A stretch of 64,000 bases of DNA from Dendrocalamus latiflorus (taxonomy: Eukaryota; Streptophyta; Magnoliopsida; Poales; Poaceae), in assembly GCA_017311315.1 (NCBI GenBank), contig CM029669.1, forward strand, positions 5,617,055 to 5,681,054. The letters are read 5' to 3'. Of this stretch, positions 1 to 10,558 are shown one piece after another (the stretch's first letter is position 1; each line of letters opens with the position of its first letter). Position numbers and translations under genes: made by a program. The notes under the pieces are model-generated. The model made no database searches and had not been told where the DNA came from. It was given only the letters and a program-made list of their open reading frames with translations.

Positions 1-777
1 CGGATGGCACTATACGCCATCTACCAATCAGTGCCAGAGGAAGTCATGTCTTCCCTCGCAGGGAAGGACACGGCCAGGTCATCATGGGAGGCAATCAAGA
101 TGGCACACATAGGGCATGCGCGCGTACGCAAAGCCAAGCTGTAGTTCCTCAAAAGAGACTTTGAAGGGCTGAAGATGGAGGAAAGGGAGTCCGTCGAAGA
201 CTTCATCGGTCGGGTGACATCGGTCGTCTCTAGCATCCAAGCGTTGGGCGACACAACCGTAGATGAAATTGTCGTTGTTCGTAGGTTTCTTTGGGCTGTC
301 CCGTCGCGCTACATACAGCTCGTGATCTCCATTAAGCAGTGCATGGCCTTGAAGATCCTCACAATCGAAGACCTCGTCGAGTGGTAGAAGGCCTACGATG
401 AGCATATCAGAATCGATGCAAAATAGGGGAGCATCTATTACTCACGCGTGTGCAGTGGCAGACCCTCGACAAGAAGAATGAAGGGTCAGGCAGCGGCACG
501 AGGAAGAACCGTAATTGTGACGATGGCCACGTCAAAGATGGTCGTGGTCATAGAGATGACCATGAGGATGATGACGAGGAGGAGGACGACAACGACTAGT
601 AGACCAGTGAGCGGAGGTCCGACAAGAAGAATGAGAAGTGCTACAACTATGGCATACGAGGGCACTTTGCCAATCAGTGCCAGAAGTCGAAGAAGGCAAA
701 GACGCATCTCATTATGGCTGATGCCGATGATGAACCGGTGTTGCTCTGAAGGTCGCAGCGAAGGTACTCAAGAATAA
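1..777 (+). pseudogene. Copia-type gag (UBN2 domain plus zinc knuckle), broken
   Basis: Frame 1 from the first base reads as a UBN2-type copia gag, the structural nucleocapsid protein that packages element RNA. A TAG at 142-144 interrupts it in the stretch after KAKL, and another TAG at 385-387 replaces an expected tryptophan. Around 637-685 a shifted frame shows a retroviral-type zinc knuckle (CYNYGIRGHFANQC) in which the second of the three cysteines is tyrosine. The frame shift between the two parts and the stops make it non-coding. The same Cys-to-Tyr change is present in copy B, so it predates both insertions. Confidence 0.7.
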
Positions 778-800
778 TGGCAATAAGATTAGGATGTGAT

Positions 801-1714
801 TATTGGAACTAATCTTGTTGTGTTGCTATTAGTGATCACATGTCAAGTACTCGGTGTGTTTGAGTATTGTATAGTCTTGTCGAGTACTCATGTGTTAAGT
901 ACTGTGTGGTCATACTCGTGTGTTGAGTACTGCGTGTTCGTAGTCGTAAGTCAAACTGCGCAGTGGACGTAGTCGTAAGTTGAACTACATAGTTGTCGTA
1001 AGTCGATGCAGTTGGTACTCAGAGTACTGTAGCAATAGTCATGCTACAATGGTCGTAGCATAGTAGTCGTGCTACAGTTGTATAGCACAATAGTCATAGA
1101 AGTCACAGTCATAAGTTGAGCTGCACTGTGGTCGTTGGTCGGTACTCATATGTTGCAGTAGCCCCGTCATGCTTGAAGGCCAGTAGTACTGCGTGTATGA
1201 GCGGTACTACCGAAAATGCTGGTCAACAAGCCGTGGTTGATCAAGTGGTCGATGAAGCCGTGGTTGAAGATGTGGTCAATAAGCCGAGGTCGGTGAAGCG
1301 GTTGAAAGCACCGTGGTCGAAGGCACTATGGTCGAAGCAGTCGTGGTCGTGAGGCATGGTCGAGAAGGACTCATCAATGGACCCAAAGCAAAATCCGAAG
1401 GATTGTGTGCAGTCGTAGACTGGGCCAGATAGTGGTTAGTCTGCACGTAACTGGTCATATCTATTAAACCGAGTGTGATGGTTAGTGGAGCAAGTCGTAC
1501 GGATAGTGGGGAGTGTGCGAGTCATGGAGATCGTAGCCAAAAGAGTCAGGTAGTTTTAGCCTGTACACTTGTAATCAGAGTATATAAATAGATGAGAAAA
1601 TGAAAAACGATAGTGGATTGACGCAGTGCAAACCTCTAGTGTGTCTTGAATTGTACAGAGGTGTTCATATGAGTTTCCACCATCATATGTGCATAGGATT
1701 CCGTCCCTAGGCTA
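801..1714 (+). repeat. 3' LTR of gag-only element copy A
   Basis: The region from TATTGGAACTAAT (801) to about 1714 aligns, base by base in long stretches, with the reverse complement of 36,089-36,946 and of 29,526-30,233. It carries short reiterations of GTACTC, GTCGTA and GTGGTCGA, and an A/T-rich promoter-like site (GTATATAAATAGATG, about 1578-1592) ahead of the presumed R region. The expected TG start reads TA and the CA end is not clean, so both ends are approximate. Confidence 0.7.
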
Positions 1715-1867
1715 GCAGGGTCATCATGTAGCGCATGCAACTGACGCACAGGGCTATGTGCATGTTGCTAGCAGTAGGTAGTCCCATGCAGTTAGTGGCT
1801 CCGAGACCCACGCATAGCAGATTGTAGCAAGCAGTGCAGCAAGAGGTCAAAGCGGCTTGAGAGATCA

Positions 1868-3314
1868 GAATTTTTTGTACGGATAATCCATTTTTTATTC
1901 GAAATTACAGAAATATACCCGCGGGAAAATTTTTTACAAAAATAGGCTCCAGTCGCCTAATGGTTGGGCGACTGAAGCCTTTCGCCCAACCATTGGGCGA
2001 CTTTAATCCAGTCGCTCTACCCTCGGGCGACTGCATCCAGTCGCCCAACCATTGGGCGACTTTCATGCAGTCGCCCAATGGTTGGGCGACTGCACTCAGG
2101 ACCCCGTGAATGTTTTAAATTTTGTCAATTTTATAGTTTTAAACTGGTAAAAAATCTGCTGAAGTTGTAATAAAAGTTTATGTTCATTGTATGTTGTAGG
2201 TGTGTAAAAAATTTTGGGAAACTTTTTTTAGGAACAAATGACCATAAAACAATTGGTACATACGATGGTAAGTAATATTTTGATTTACTGAGAATTTGGA
2301 AAGTGCATCAAACCTTCGCTAAAAAAAGTGAAAATTGGTGGAGCTGTTCTTCATACATCCAACAGCCTCTAGAAAAAAATTTGAACAATTTCGGCCACGG
2401 GATCAAAAGTTATAGCAGTTTCAGTCTGTTTCCGACACACCTTCAGTAAAACGGGCATAACTTTTGCATACGGTGTCCGTTTTCGACGTTCTTGTACTCG
2501 TTGGAAAGCTAACGACGAGCCCGATCCAATAAAAACGACCCGCTTGCGCCAGTCGCCCTCCAAGACCCCGAAAATCGGCCATCTTTGGACCTAAACCCGC
2601 GTCGTAAGTTTTTGGTTTCTGTTTTTGCCCTTTTTCTTGGCCTTCCTTTCGGAATTTGGATTTTGCTTCAACTGAAAAGTTGTAGATCTCGTCGAAACCT
2701 TTTTAATGAGTATATATAAGCCATATACAACTTTGCTATTTTATCTTTTCAGACTAGTTGTTTATATTGCATCGATATATAAAACTTGTGATAGCGAGTA
2801 TTACAGATGGTTTGTATCCGTCTGTGATAATCTGACCGCTGGGCCCGTCGATCCTCCTCAACCCAATCCTAGCCCAGAGACACGAATTCTCAATAACATT
2901 AAAATATCACTTACCATCGTATGTACGATCGTTCTACGGTCAATCGTTCCTAAAAAAAATTTCCCAAAATTTTTTACACACCTATAATATACAATGAACA
3001 TAAACTTTTATTACAACTCCAGCATATTTTGGACCAGTTTAAAACTACAAAATTGAAAAAATTTAAAACATTCACGGGAGACTTGACTGCAGTCGCCCAA
3101 CCATTGGGCGACTTTAATCCAGTCGCCCAATCGTTGGGCGACTGGATGCAGTCGCCCAACCATTGAGCGACTGGATTAAAGTCGCCCAATGGTTGGGCGA
3201 AAGGCTCCAGTCGCCCAATCATTAGGCGACTGAAGCATATTCTTATAAAAAATTTTCCCGCAGGTATATTTCTGTAATTTTGAATAAAAAATGGATTATC
3301 CGTACAAAAAATTC
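1868..3314. mobile_element. Foldback MULE with 9-bp target duplication
   Basis: GAGAGATCA at 1859-1867 is repeated exactly at 3315-3323. The sequence between begins GAATTTTTTGTACGGATAA and ends with its reverse complement. The inverted arms run about 430 bases each. A 9-bp duplication with long inverted termini is the signature of Mutator-like elements. Both arms hold several copies of the palindrome-like word GTCGCCCAACCATTGGGCGA. The 600-base centre has no convincing gene. The terminal sequence resembles that of the larger MULE at 39,365-62,935, so this is probably a non-autonomous relative. Confidence 0.88.
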
Positions 3315-3323
3315 GAGAGATCA

Positions 3324-3828
3324 CGCGTCAGAGGAAAAGGTACAAGAGGAGCCCGCAGCATCGGTGGTAGAAGTCCAGGCAGGCGCAGATGCCGGTTCGG
3401 CGGTGGTGGAAGATGATCAAGTGAGTAGAGGCAAGGCGGAGCGGACACACTAAGAGCTCACGCGGACGGTCATGGAGCTGAGTATGTAGAACGAGTACCT
3501 GAAGTCCCAGATTACTGGCGCTCAGCCGACGAGTGGCGGCGAGCAGAGGGATGGCGAAAACTCAGAGCTTGTGAGGAGCTTGCGAGAGCAGGTTGAGAGG
3601 CTGAGGAAGGAGGTCCTGGAGCAGAAGCAGATGCAGAAGGTCACGTAGGCGGCCCTGAAGCTCGTCAATGGCAAGCGCGAGGACTTCACAGCGAAGCTCA
3701 CCGAAGCTCAACAGAAAATGGATAAGGAACTAAACAAACGAGATGACAAATACGTTGAGCTGGACAACAAGTTCAAGAGGCTTCACAAGCATGCCAAGAG
3801 GGAGGCAAGCCATGAAAAGAGAAGATAG
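3324..3828 (+). pseudogene. Degraded coiled-coil ORF of probable retroelement origin
   Basis: One frame reads for about 165 residues as a charged, Glu/Lys/Gln-rich helix with heptad character (for example LREQVERLRKEVLEQKQ and the terminal FKRLHKHAKREASHEK), broken by TAA near 3452 and TAGs near 3489 and 3647. The frame may continue upstream of the foldback MULE, which inserted at its 5' side. No domain was recognised. It is followed directly by an A/T-rich stretch that looks like an LTR, so it may be the internal ORF of another non-autonomous LTR element. That is an inference. Confidence 0.45.
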
Positions 3829-3834
3829 CGTTAT

Positions 3835-4168
3835 TAGGTAAAAAAATACGATTAAGAGGATGATTGATAGAATTAATCTTATTTAGAGAGGTTCTATTAT
3901 TTTTGGAGAGTTTATTTCATATTTAAAAAGTATTTATTATGGATAGTATAATTGATTTGAAATCTCTTTCAGATTTATAGAATTATAGTTTAGTATGAAT
4001 AGCTGTTTGCTCTAAATAAAAGAGTGCTCATGTAATCAGTTTTAACGTGGAGTGAAAGAAAAAAGGAAACGGAAGCGTTTGGTGCTCTGGAAAAAAAAAA
4101 TACTTATCTACGGTTGCGTTGTGCTCTCTCCGGCAATTTTGGCTCTCTGGTGTTTCTTCTCTCCATCA
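3835..4168. other. A/T-rich LTR-like stretch, no gene
   Basis: No ORF of interest. The sequence starts near TGATAGAATTAATC, contains AAATAAAAGAGTGC (poly-A/TATA-like) around 4015 and runs into the hAT element at 4169. It could be the U3-R part of an LTR belonging to the preceding coiled-coil ORF. No matching second LTR was seen in the window. Confidence 0.25.
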
Positions 4169-4330
4169 TAGAGCTAGGAGTTGGGCCGTGCCATGCCAGC
4201 ACGGCCTAGGCCCATCGTGCTTCATGCCGCATCGTGCCATGCCGGCTTGGCCTAATCATCTCACCGTGTCGTGTCGTGCGGTGCCGGCCCACCTCGCCTT
4301 CACCATCCTGGGTGTAAGGGATGATCTTCT

Positions 4331-6310
4331 CTATTTGATTATTCTCCCTATCGTACTGAACGTCGCTTCTGAACAGACGGTGGACACTGGCACCAGGAGA
4401 ACATCCCGTGCGAAATGTGACAACACAGGAAATATCCGCTTGTTGTTCTTCCACCACTCGAGCAAGTCTATCTTGCCTTCACCAGTAAGATCAGGATCAA
4501 TATTTGCAAAATCATGCTCAAAATAGTGGTTCAATTCTGAGACAAAATTCAACATGGAGGTCGTCTGAGACTAAGAGGATGAAAAAGTAGACTTGCCCTT
4601 TAGCTTTTTCCACAAGTATGATATCAAGCTTGTCTTTCTGTGTTGCATCTACTGTGAGGCCTCCGATCTTCCGCTGCTACCAAACTTATCATGATACATA
4701 CGGAAAACATGAAAAAGCTCCAGTTTGACATGTGCAAAAGCTTCTGAATAATCAAGGCCAAGGCATTCACCTATTCCATCCATACCAATCTGTAAACCTG
4801 TCAACTTTTTGTAGGATCGAAATGATAGCAAAGCAACACAAGTGTGAAATAGAACTAAAATATTTAATAAAATTTTCCTCCATTGCTACGATGGCATGGC
4901 CTAAAAGAGGATCATTCCTAGATTTGGCAATTTTGTCTGCAATTAACTAAATAAACTCTATAACTAAGCAAGAGGTAGGATAATAAATAGGGAAAATTAG
5001 TTCTGTAGCACTGAAAGATCACCTCTTTCGGAAAATACCACTAAAAAAACGGGGTTCCGAAAATTACCACCGAAAGTTGCATTTTTCTTCGGGATTTAGC
5101 ATTTTGGACAAAAATACCCCTCTCCCTCACCTTCTCTCCTCCTGCGCCGCCCCGTGCGCCTCCCTCTCGCCGCCGGCCTCCCCGCCTCTCCCTCTTCTCC
5201 CCGCTCCCCTTCCTCTCCCTCCTGCTCACCCTCCGCCTCCCTCGCCTCTCCCCCCGCCGGCTCCCCCTCCCCCACCGCTCCTCCCTCCGCTCCCTCCCCG
5301 CCGCCCCCTCCCTCGCCGCCTCCCCCTCCGCTCCCTCCCCGGCTCCCCCTCCCCCGCCGCTCCCTCTCCTCTCGGGCGGCGGCGCATACGCGCGTGCGGG
5401 CGCGGAGGCACGGAGGCCAAGCGGGCGCCGGTGGCGCGCGGCCGGCCCGAGGCAAGGCGGCTGCGGGCCGAGGCGGTGCTCATGGCGGCCGAGGTGGCTA
5501 CGGGGAGGACCGGCGGCCGGGGTGGCGTGCATGTGGGCGTGTGGAGGCCGGAGATGCCGATGCCGGCGGTGGTGGCCGCATGCAGGGAGAGGGGGAGCCG
5601 GGGAGGGAGCGGAGGGGGAGGCGGCGAGGGAGCGGAGGGGGAGCCGGGGAGGGAGCGGAGGGGGAGGCGGCGAGGGAGGGGGCGGCGGGGAGGGAGCGGA
5701 GGGAGGAGCGGCGGGGGAGGGGGAGCTGGCGGGGGGAGAGGCGGGGGAGGCGGAGGGCGAGCAGGAGGGAGAGGAAGGGGAGCGGGGAGAAGAGGGAGAG
5801 GCGGGGAGGCCGGCGGCGAGAGGGAGGCGCACGGGGCGGCGCAGGAGGAGAGAAGGTGAGGGAGAGGGGTATTTTTGTCCAAAATGCTAAATCCCGAAGA
5901 AAAATGCAACTTTCGGTGGTAATTTTCGGAACCCCGTTTTTTTAGTGGTATTTTCCGAAAGAGGTGATCTTTCAGTGCTACAGAACTAATTTTCCCTAAT
6001 AAATACTAGATAAAACATTTGTTGCTTTATAAAAAAGTCTTAAAAACTCTTGAAAACGACTAGCAATCTGTCAATCTAAATTAGTAACTACCAATTCATT
6101 ATTTTGAGATTTAGCATTGACAAAATGGATATAACATGTTTGTACCCTTGTATCTTCTTTAACATAATATAGGTTGAGTTCCACCTCACCATTATGTCAA
6201 GACCAAATTTTCTTGGCTCTTTCCCATTAGTTGCATAGTACTCCACAAACCTGGCTACCACTTGTGGGGAACTTGTGAGGTAACGAATGGTAGAGCTGAG
6301 TAAATTTATA
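4331..6310 (-). pseudogene. hAT transposase, C-terminal half, interrupted
   Basis: hAT transposases cut and paste their own element using an RNase H-like fold. Minus-strand reading from about 6310 shows the conserved block with the VRWNSTY motif, then after the 4990-5996 insertion a block around YKKLTGLQIGMDG, and finally the dimerisation domain (Dimer_Tnp_hAT) at 4331-4555, containing LEWWKNN, FPVLSHFARDVLLVPVST and SEATFSTIGRI. Several stops and frame changes separate these blocks. The N-terminal BED finger was not found. The gene is dead in this copy. Confidence 0.75.
4990..5996. mobile_element. Foldback MULE-like element, GC-rich arms, 9-bp duplication
   Basis: TAATAAATA at 4981-4989 recurs exactly at 5997-6005. 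The 1,007 bases between start GGGAAAATTAGTTCTGTAGC and end in the reverse complement. The inverted arms extend over most of the element, so the same long translated frames appear on both strands, which marks them as artefacts of symmetry. The outer 110 bases are A/T-balanced and the inner arms are CCTCCC/GGAGGG-rich with only a short non-symmetric loop around 5450-5560. The 9-bp duplication points to the Mutator superfamily. It inserted into the hAT transposase. Confidence 0.85.
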
Positions 6311-6419
6311 TAGATCAGAACCCGAACGTTGTGTCTGCATTCTAAATGTTATGTGACCATTGTCAATCTGCTCTCAACACAAAAGAATCAACAACTTTTC
6401 CAGCTCCTAACGCCTCCTA

Positions 6420-7363
6420 CTGACCTACTCTACTTTTTTCCCTGTCCGGTCATCCTCCTACTTTTTCCCTCGTCCCACCACTCCCACGTTGCCACATGGC
6501 CACGCTCGCCCGGCTGCCCGCTCCCACCCCACAAATCCCCTGAGCCCTGGCTTCCTCGATTCCACCTCCCACGGTCCCACTCCTACCACGCGGTCCGTGC
6601 ACACGGCCACGCCCAGCGGCCGGCGCCCGCCCCCTCCCACACCCGCCGCCGCCTCCTCCTCCCCCACCTCCTCGGTCCCTGGGCCCCTCCCTCATCCCCC
6701 ACCTTCCCCGCTGTCACCTCCTCCTCCCACACCACCCCGCCCGCTGGACCCCTCCCTCCTCCCCCCACCTCCCCCCACCGCCGCCTCCTCCCTCACCTCC
6801 CCCGGCGCCGCCTCCTCCCCCACCTCCCCCGTCACCACCACCTCCTCCCCCCACCTCCCCCACTGCTACCGCCTCCTCTCCCACCTCCCCCGTTGCCGCC
6901 GCCTCATCGCCCACCTTCCTCGCCGCTGCCTCCTCCTCCCCCACCTCCCCCGGCCACCTCCCTCCTCTCCCGATCTCCCCAGCGCCCCCTCCTCCCCTGG
7001 CGCCCCCTCCTTCCTCGACCTCCTTGGCTGCCTCCCTCCTCACCCGGCGCCCCCTCCTCCCCCGGCCACCTCCCTCCTCCCCCGAGCGACGGCGACGGTG
7101 ACCTCGACTACTCCGAGAGCGAACCACCAGCTGCGGATGCCCGGGCGGTGACTTGGGGCACCGACGACGAGTTTGTCATTGATGGCTCGCTCTTTGAGCC
7201 ACCGTCGCTGGGCGTCTTCGCGCGGGATGCCGCCCTCGGCTCCGGCTACACCGCTCCTCCTCTTGCGGTGGTGTGGCTGTCGTCCACTCGTCCGAGCTCC
7301 GGTGACCGGTATACCTCCTTCCCCTCTACTCCCTCTCTCTGGTCTCTGCTCTGTGATGGTTGA
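6420..7363 (+). other. Proline-codon-rich GC block with a possible captured exon
   Basis: A long plus-strand frame (from about 6329) is mostly CCT/CCC/CAC repeats and encodes a low-complexity proline-rich run, open on several strands and frames at once, so it is not good evidence of a gene. The last part (about 7080-7300) is different: it has mixed composition and reads DGDGDLDYSESEPPAADAR followed by an acidic then hydrophobic segment. A potential splice donor lies near 7311. It sits inside the 5' side of the hAT element and may be a captured host first exon. No family was recognised. Confidence 0.3.
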
Positions 7364-7721
7364 TGGGTTGTGGTTGTGGGGAATCTGGGGATGGCCGTGA
7401 GAGATGTCAACGGGAGGAGGGGCTAGGGAAGGCGAGGTAGAGGCCGAGGCGGCCCAGCCGCTGGCGCCAGCGTGCCGCCCGTGCCACCCGTGCCGCCCGT
7501 GCTTGCCGTGCTACCCGTGTCGTGCCGGCCCAAGCACAACACGATTCACCGTGCCGTGGCGTGTCACCTAATGGGCCGGTTTTCCCGGGCCGACCCAACC
7601 CATCATTCGTGCCGTACCTGGGATGGCCCGCTATGTGTCAAACCGGACCGTGTTTGGACCCGTACTGGACTAGCTGTGCTTCGAACTGGCCTAAAAATAC
7701 TGGGCCAAACCCTCACCTCTA

Positions 7722-8070
7722 CTCCTTCGGGGGCACAGAAGGCCTTTGTGGTGCATGTGCTGTCCATCATGTGACACTGTTTGTGCCGACGTGAAGTCTA
7801 CAGTGAGGCAAGTACTGCTCGTGTTGACTCTGCGGGTGCGTCATGTCGTCGGGCCCCACGTACGGGAGGACAGCAGCGGTGCAGCTTCCGTGTGTTGGGC
7901 GCAGGGCCACATCGGAGTATCAGCGGGAGGCAGGGACCAGTAGGTCCAACGGGGAAAAGGAGAGTACGCACGTCCCGGACGACGCGGCGACAGAGAAGAG
8001 ATCAGAAAAAAAATTCCCACTACGCCTTGAGGCAAGATGCCAGCAATGTAACCAGCGTCAGCTTGGTGGC
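7722..8070. other. Unassigned GC-balanced stretch
   Basis: Between the hAT element and the next insertion there are several overlapping short frames on both strands but none with a recognisable motif or a consistent reading. Nothing that I can name. Confidence 0.3.
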
Positions 8071-8522
8071 TAGCCCTGGGCATTCGGTACTACCGAACCG
8101 ATCGGTTCGGTTCCTCGGTACCCATACAAATTCGGTTCCTACGAATCTCGGTACCGTTCGGTTCCTGAAAAAACTCGGTACCGAAGAAATTCGGTATCGG
8201 TTCTTTCGGTTCGGTTCCGGTATTTACCGAAATTACCGAACAGGGTACAGCAGCATGTAACATCAAGTTCAATAGCCAATTTTGACATAAATGTAACATG
8301 ATTTCATATAGAATAAGTGCCAAATCATACAGAGAAAAAGCCACAAATACATAATATTTCGGTAGTTCGGTATTTCGGTAAACCGAGGCACCGAACCGAA
8401 TTTCCTCGGTAAATTCGGTTCCTGAGAACCTGGAACCGAAATTTTCGGTTTCGGTATTTTCGGTTCGGTTCTCGGTAAATTCGGTTCGGTACTCGGTTTT
8501 CGGTTTTTTGTGCCCAGGGTGA
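8071..8522. mobile_element. Non-autonomous hAT element (452 bp)
   Basis: TTGGTGGC at 8063-8070 is repeated at 8523-8530, an exact 8-bp duplication as produced by hAT transposases. The element starts TAGCCCTGGGCA and ends TGCCCAGGGTGA, giving an inverted terminus with 10 of 12 positions matched. Both subterminal parts are dense in GGTTCGGTTC and ACCGAA words on opposing strands, while the centre (8240-8360) is A/T-rich. No coding capacity is present. Confidence 0.85.
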
Positions 8523-8770
8523 TTGGTGGCGATGTCATTTGGATCGGCCGCAGTGTGCAGGTGGGGGACCTCGCACTAGGCACGTGGGGAAGAAGTACAG
8601 TCGATGCCTAGATGGTGAGGAAAAACGAGGGGTATTCTAGTCCTTTCACATGTGATATTTGGGAAATTTTAAAAGTACTAGAATACGGTGAGTGTAGCAA
8701 GTTCTAGCTATTTTTAACTTGAAGCGGCAAATCAGCAAACAAAATCCTATCAATGGCAAATTCTAAAATC
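8523..8770. other. Unassigned spacer between two hAT derivatives
   Basis: About 240 bases that appear to continue the sequence left of the 8071-8522 insertion. No gene or repeat recognised. Confidence 0.3.
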
Positions 8771-9297
8771 TAGGGATGGCAATTTCCCCCATGAGGATGG
8801 AGCCCCACAGGGAATTTCCCCATAAGAGGCGGGAGCGGGGGACGCTCTCCCCCACAGGTGAACGGGGGCAGGGCCCGCTAGGCTAGTGGGGTGAGGACAG
8901 GGGTCGTCCTCTCCGCGGGGTCTCACGGGGCCCGGTAAAAATTAAAATATATTTTAAATAATATATTATAGTTTTAAAATATAGGAAATTGTATTATTTT
9001 CTTATATATTTAGACTAAAATATGAATCTATATGTTAGAATATATATTTTAAAACTATATTTTATATAAAAAAGTATACCTAAATAATTATAAATTACTA
9101 ACAAAGTCATACTATAATTTTCAAAAATATTTTAACCTATTTGTTAATCCCACGTGAGGATCCCCGTGGGGGTCGGGTCCCCGTAGGGACCAGGGGTGAG
9201 GGGCCTCTTCCCATGGGAAGACTAACGGGCCAGCTGGCAGGGATCGAGGCGGGGGCGGGGGCCTCCCCAGGACCCTCCGTCCTTGTTGCCACCCCTA
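8771..9297. mobile_element. Non-autonomous hAT element (527 bp)
   Basis: The element begins TAGGGATGGCAA and ends TTGCCACCCCTA. The flanking 8-mers CTAAAATC (8763-8770) and CTAACATC (9298-9305) differ at one base. The subterminal parts are G-rich on the left arm and again on the right (GGGG, CCCC and GGTCCCCG words) around a 200-base A/T-rich core. This arrangement and the 8-bp duplication are those of plant hAT miniature elements. No ORF of note. Confidence 0.85.
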
Positions 9298-9715
9298 CTA
9301 ACATCAATGCTTTAGGAGTGATAAATCATCAATTTTTCCTTGGGAAATGTGTATGATTGTAAAGTCTTCATATTCAAAGAAGAAAGGGTAAGTTCCTTTG
9401 GGCCGTGCCTTATGACTTTTGGTTTATAGTTTTTGAATTTTGATTGTTCGCGAGAGAATACGTAGAAAAAATAGTTGCATGCGATTTTGACTAGCATAGC
9501 TAAACTCAGTACAATGTCTACTATAATCCATCTATAGACCCCATCTTAAAAAACTCACTGTTTAAAAACTAATTACTGTAGAAATGAAAGTGAAAGCCTA
9601 AGCATAAGCTCAAAAGAAGGCACCCTAAGTTTGACTTGTTGTGAGAGTATTAATACAAATGCAGTTAATGCATATCTACCATATGTCCTTAGCTATATGT
9701 ATGCCTGTACAAATA
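9298..9715. other. Unassigned A/T-rich stretch
   Basis: No ORF or repeat structure that I can support. It ends where the inverted terminus of the 17-kb PMD element begins. Confidence 0.3.
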
Positions 9716-10290
9716 GGTCTGGTTGAGTTTTCGGCATATATGGCACTATTTGCATATGTAATTATGAAAATGGTAGTATACGAATCGTATTTACAAAAAT
9801 GGTGTTTTTGCCGTCTAGTGGCCAGGCGGCCACGCCACAAAGCTGACGCGTGGGCATGCCGGCGGCGACAGGCAGCCTGTTGCCCCACCACCAAACGGCA
9901 GGTAGCCTGCTGCCCCACCACTAGACAGCAGCAGCCTGCCGCCCCATGGGTAGACTGTAGGTAATTAATTCGGCTTAATTACCTGCCTTAATTTTTTTGT
10001 ATACTATTTGTTTTAATTTATAAATATAGCAAATGAGCTCAACAAATTATGAAATTTTATATGCAATGTGCCAACACAACTTACTTGACTGTGTAATTTT
10101 TTTGACAATTTTATCCACTGTGAATTTTGCTCAAAAATTCATTACTAGGTAATGTTCGAATTGTTAAATATAGCAAATGAGCTCAAAAAATTACAAAATT
10201 TTATGTGCAGCATCTCGCAACAATGTACTTGACTGTGAAAGTTTTTGAAAATTTTATCCACTGTTAATGTTTCTCAAAAATTCATACAAT
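9716..10290 (+). repeat. Left inverted terminus of the PMD element
   Basis: It holds a G/C-rich outer part with repeated CCCCACCAC and GGCAGCCTG words (9820-9960) and an inner part with two imperfect tandem units of about 130 bases (10,020-10,150 and 10,160-10,285), each with ATAGCAAATGAGCTCA, AAATTTTAT and CTTGACTGTG landmarks. All of these reappear in inverted order at 26,270-26,756. Confidence 0.75.
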
Positions 10291-10551
10291 TACCAGGTGA
10301 TTAGCATGTGCGGTAGAGGTGAGTCATTTCATTTTCTTTGCCTTGTTTAATCTGCATTTTGGTTTTCTTTACTTTATTTATTCCGCATGTGAACCAAGTG
10401 TAATGAGCCATAGACATTTGGCTCATATAGAAATTGAGTACTCGTGCAGGAAACAGACCACCGAAAGTGTCGCTTGAGTCGCGTCTGTCTCCCCACGTGC
10501 AGTTCACTCCCACCATTACTGGCGTGGCATTAGTGTGCGCTTCACTCTTGT

Positions 10552-10558
10552 TATAAAT
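10552..10558 (+). promoter_or_regulatory. Possible TATA box of the PMD gene
   Basis: TATAAAT lies about 260 bases inside the left inverted terminus and about 1 kb ahead of the first PMD-coding stretch, followed by a C/T-rich segment typical of plant leaders. The stretch 10,300-11,540 otherwise holds no gene. It would be leader and intron if this is the promoter. Weak evidence from sequence alone. Confidence 0.3.

Larger units (their letters stand above)
1..1714 (+). mobile_element. Gag-only LTR retrotransposon (TR-GAG-like), copy A, 3' part
   Basis: The window opens inside the gag region of a non-autonomous LTR retrotransposon. About 780 bases of degraded gag are followed within 25 bases by an LTR, with no room for protease, integrase, reverse transcriptase or RNase H. 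The same order is seen in a second copy at 29,526-36,946 (minus strand), where the 5' LTR and primer-binding site are also visible, so the family is gag-only by structure. The UBN2-type gag and the tRNA-Met-type primer site of the second copy place it with Ty1/copia. The 5' half lies upstream of the window. Confidence 0.75.
4169..7721 (-). mobile_element. hAT DNA transposon (degenerate, split by a foldback MULE)
   Basis: A minus-strand hAT transposase lies between subterminal regions rich in GTGCCGTGCC and GGCCCA words (4180-4310 and 7450-7710), as is common in plant hAT elements. Candidate ends are TAGAGCTAGGAGTTGGGCC on the left and, reverse-complemented, TAGAGGTGAGGGTTTGGCC on the right. 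The flanking 8-mers CTCCATCA and CTCCTTCG match at 6 of 8 positions, fitting an old hAT duplication. A 1-kb foldback element has inserted in the transposase. The ends are my best alignment, not certain. Confidence 0.6.

Noticed and set aside
448..777. 109-residue frame with Arg/Met/Thr-rich composition
   Set aside because: It is the wrong frame of the gag linker. The zinc knuckle lies in another frame.
5041..5945. Several 120-263-residue frames on both strands, Pro/Ser- or Arg/Gly-rich
   Set aside because: They are mirror images created by the inverted arms of the foldback element and by GC-rich repeats. Codon content is low-complexity and no domain is visible.
6450..7127. Minus-strand Gly/Arg-rich frames opposite the proline-rich frame
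   Set aside because: Complement of a CCTCCC repeat. No start context, domain or splice logic.
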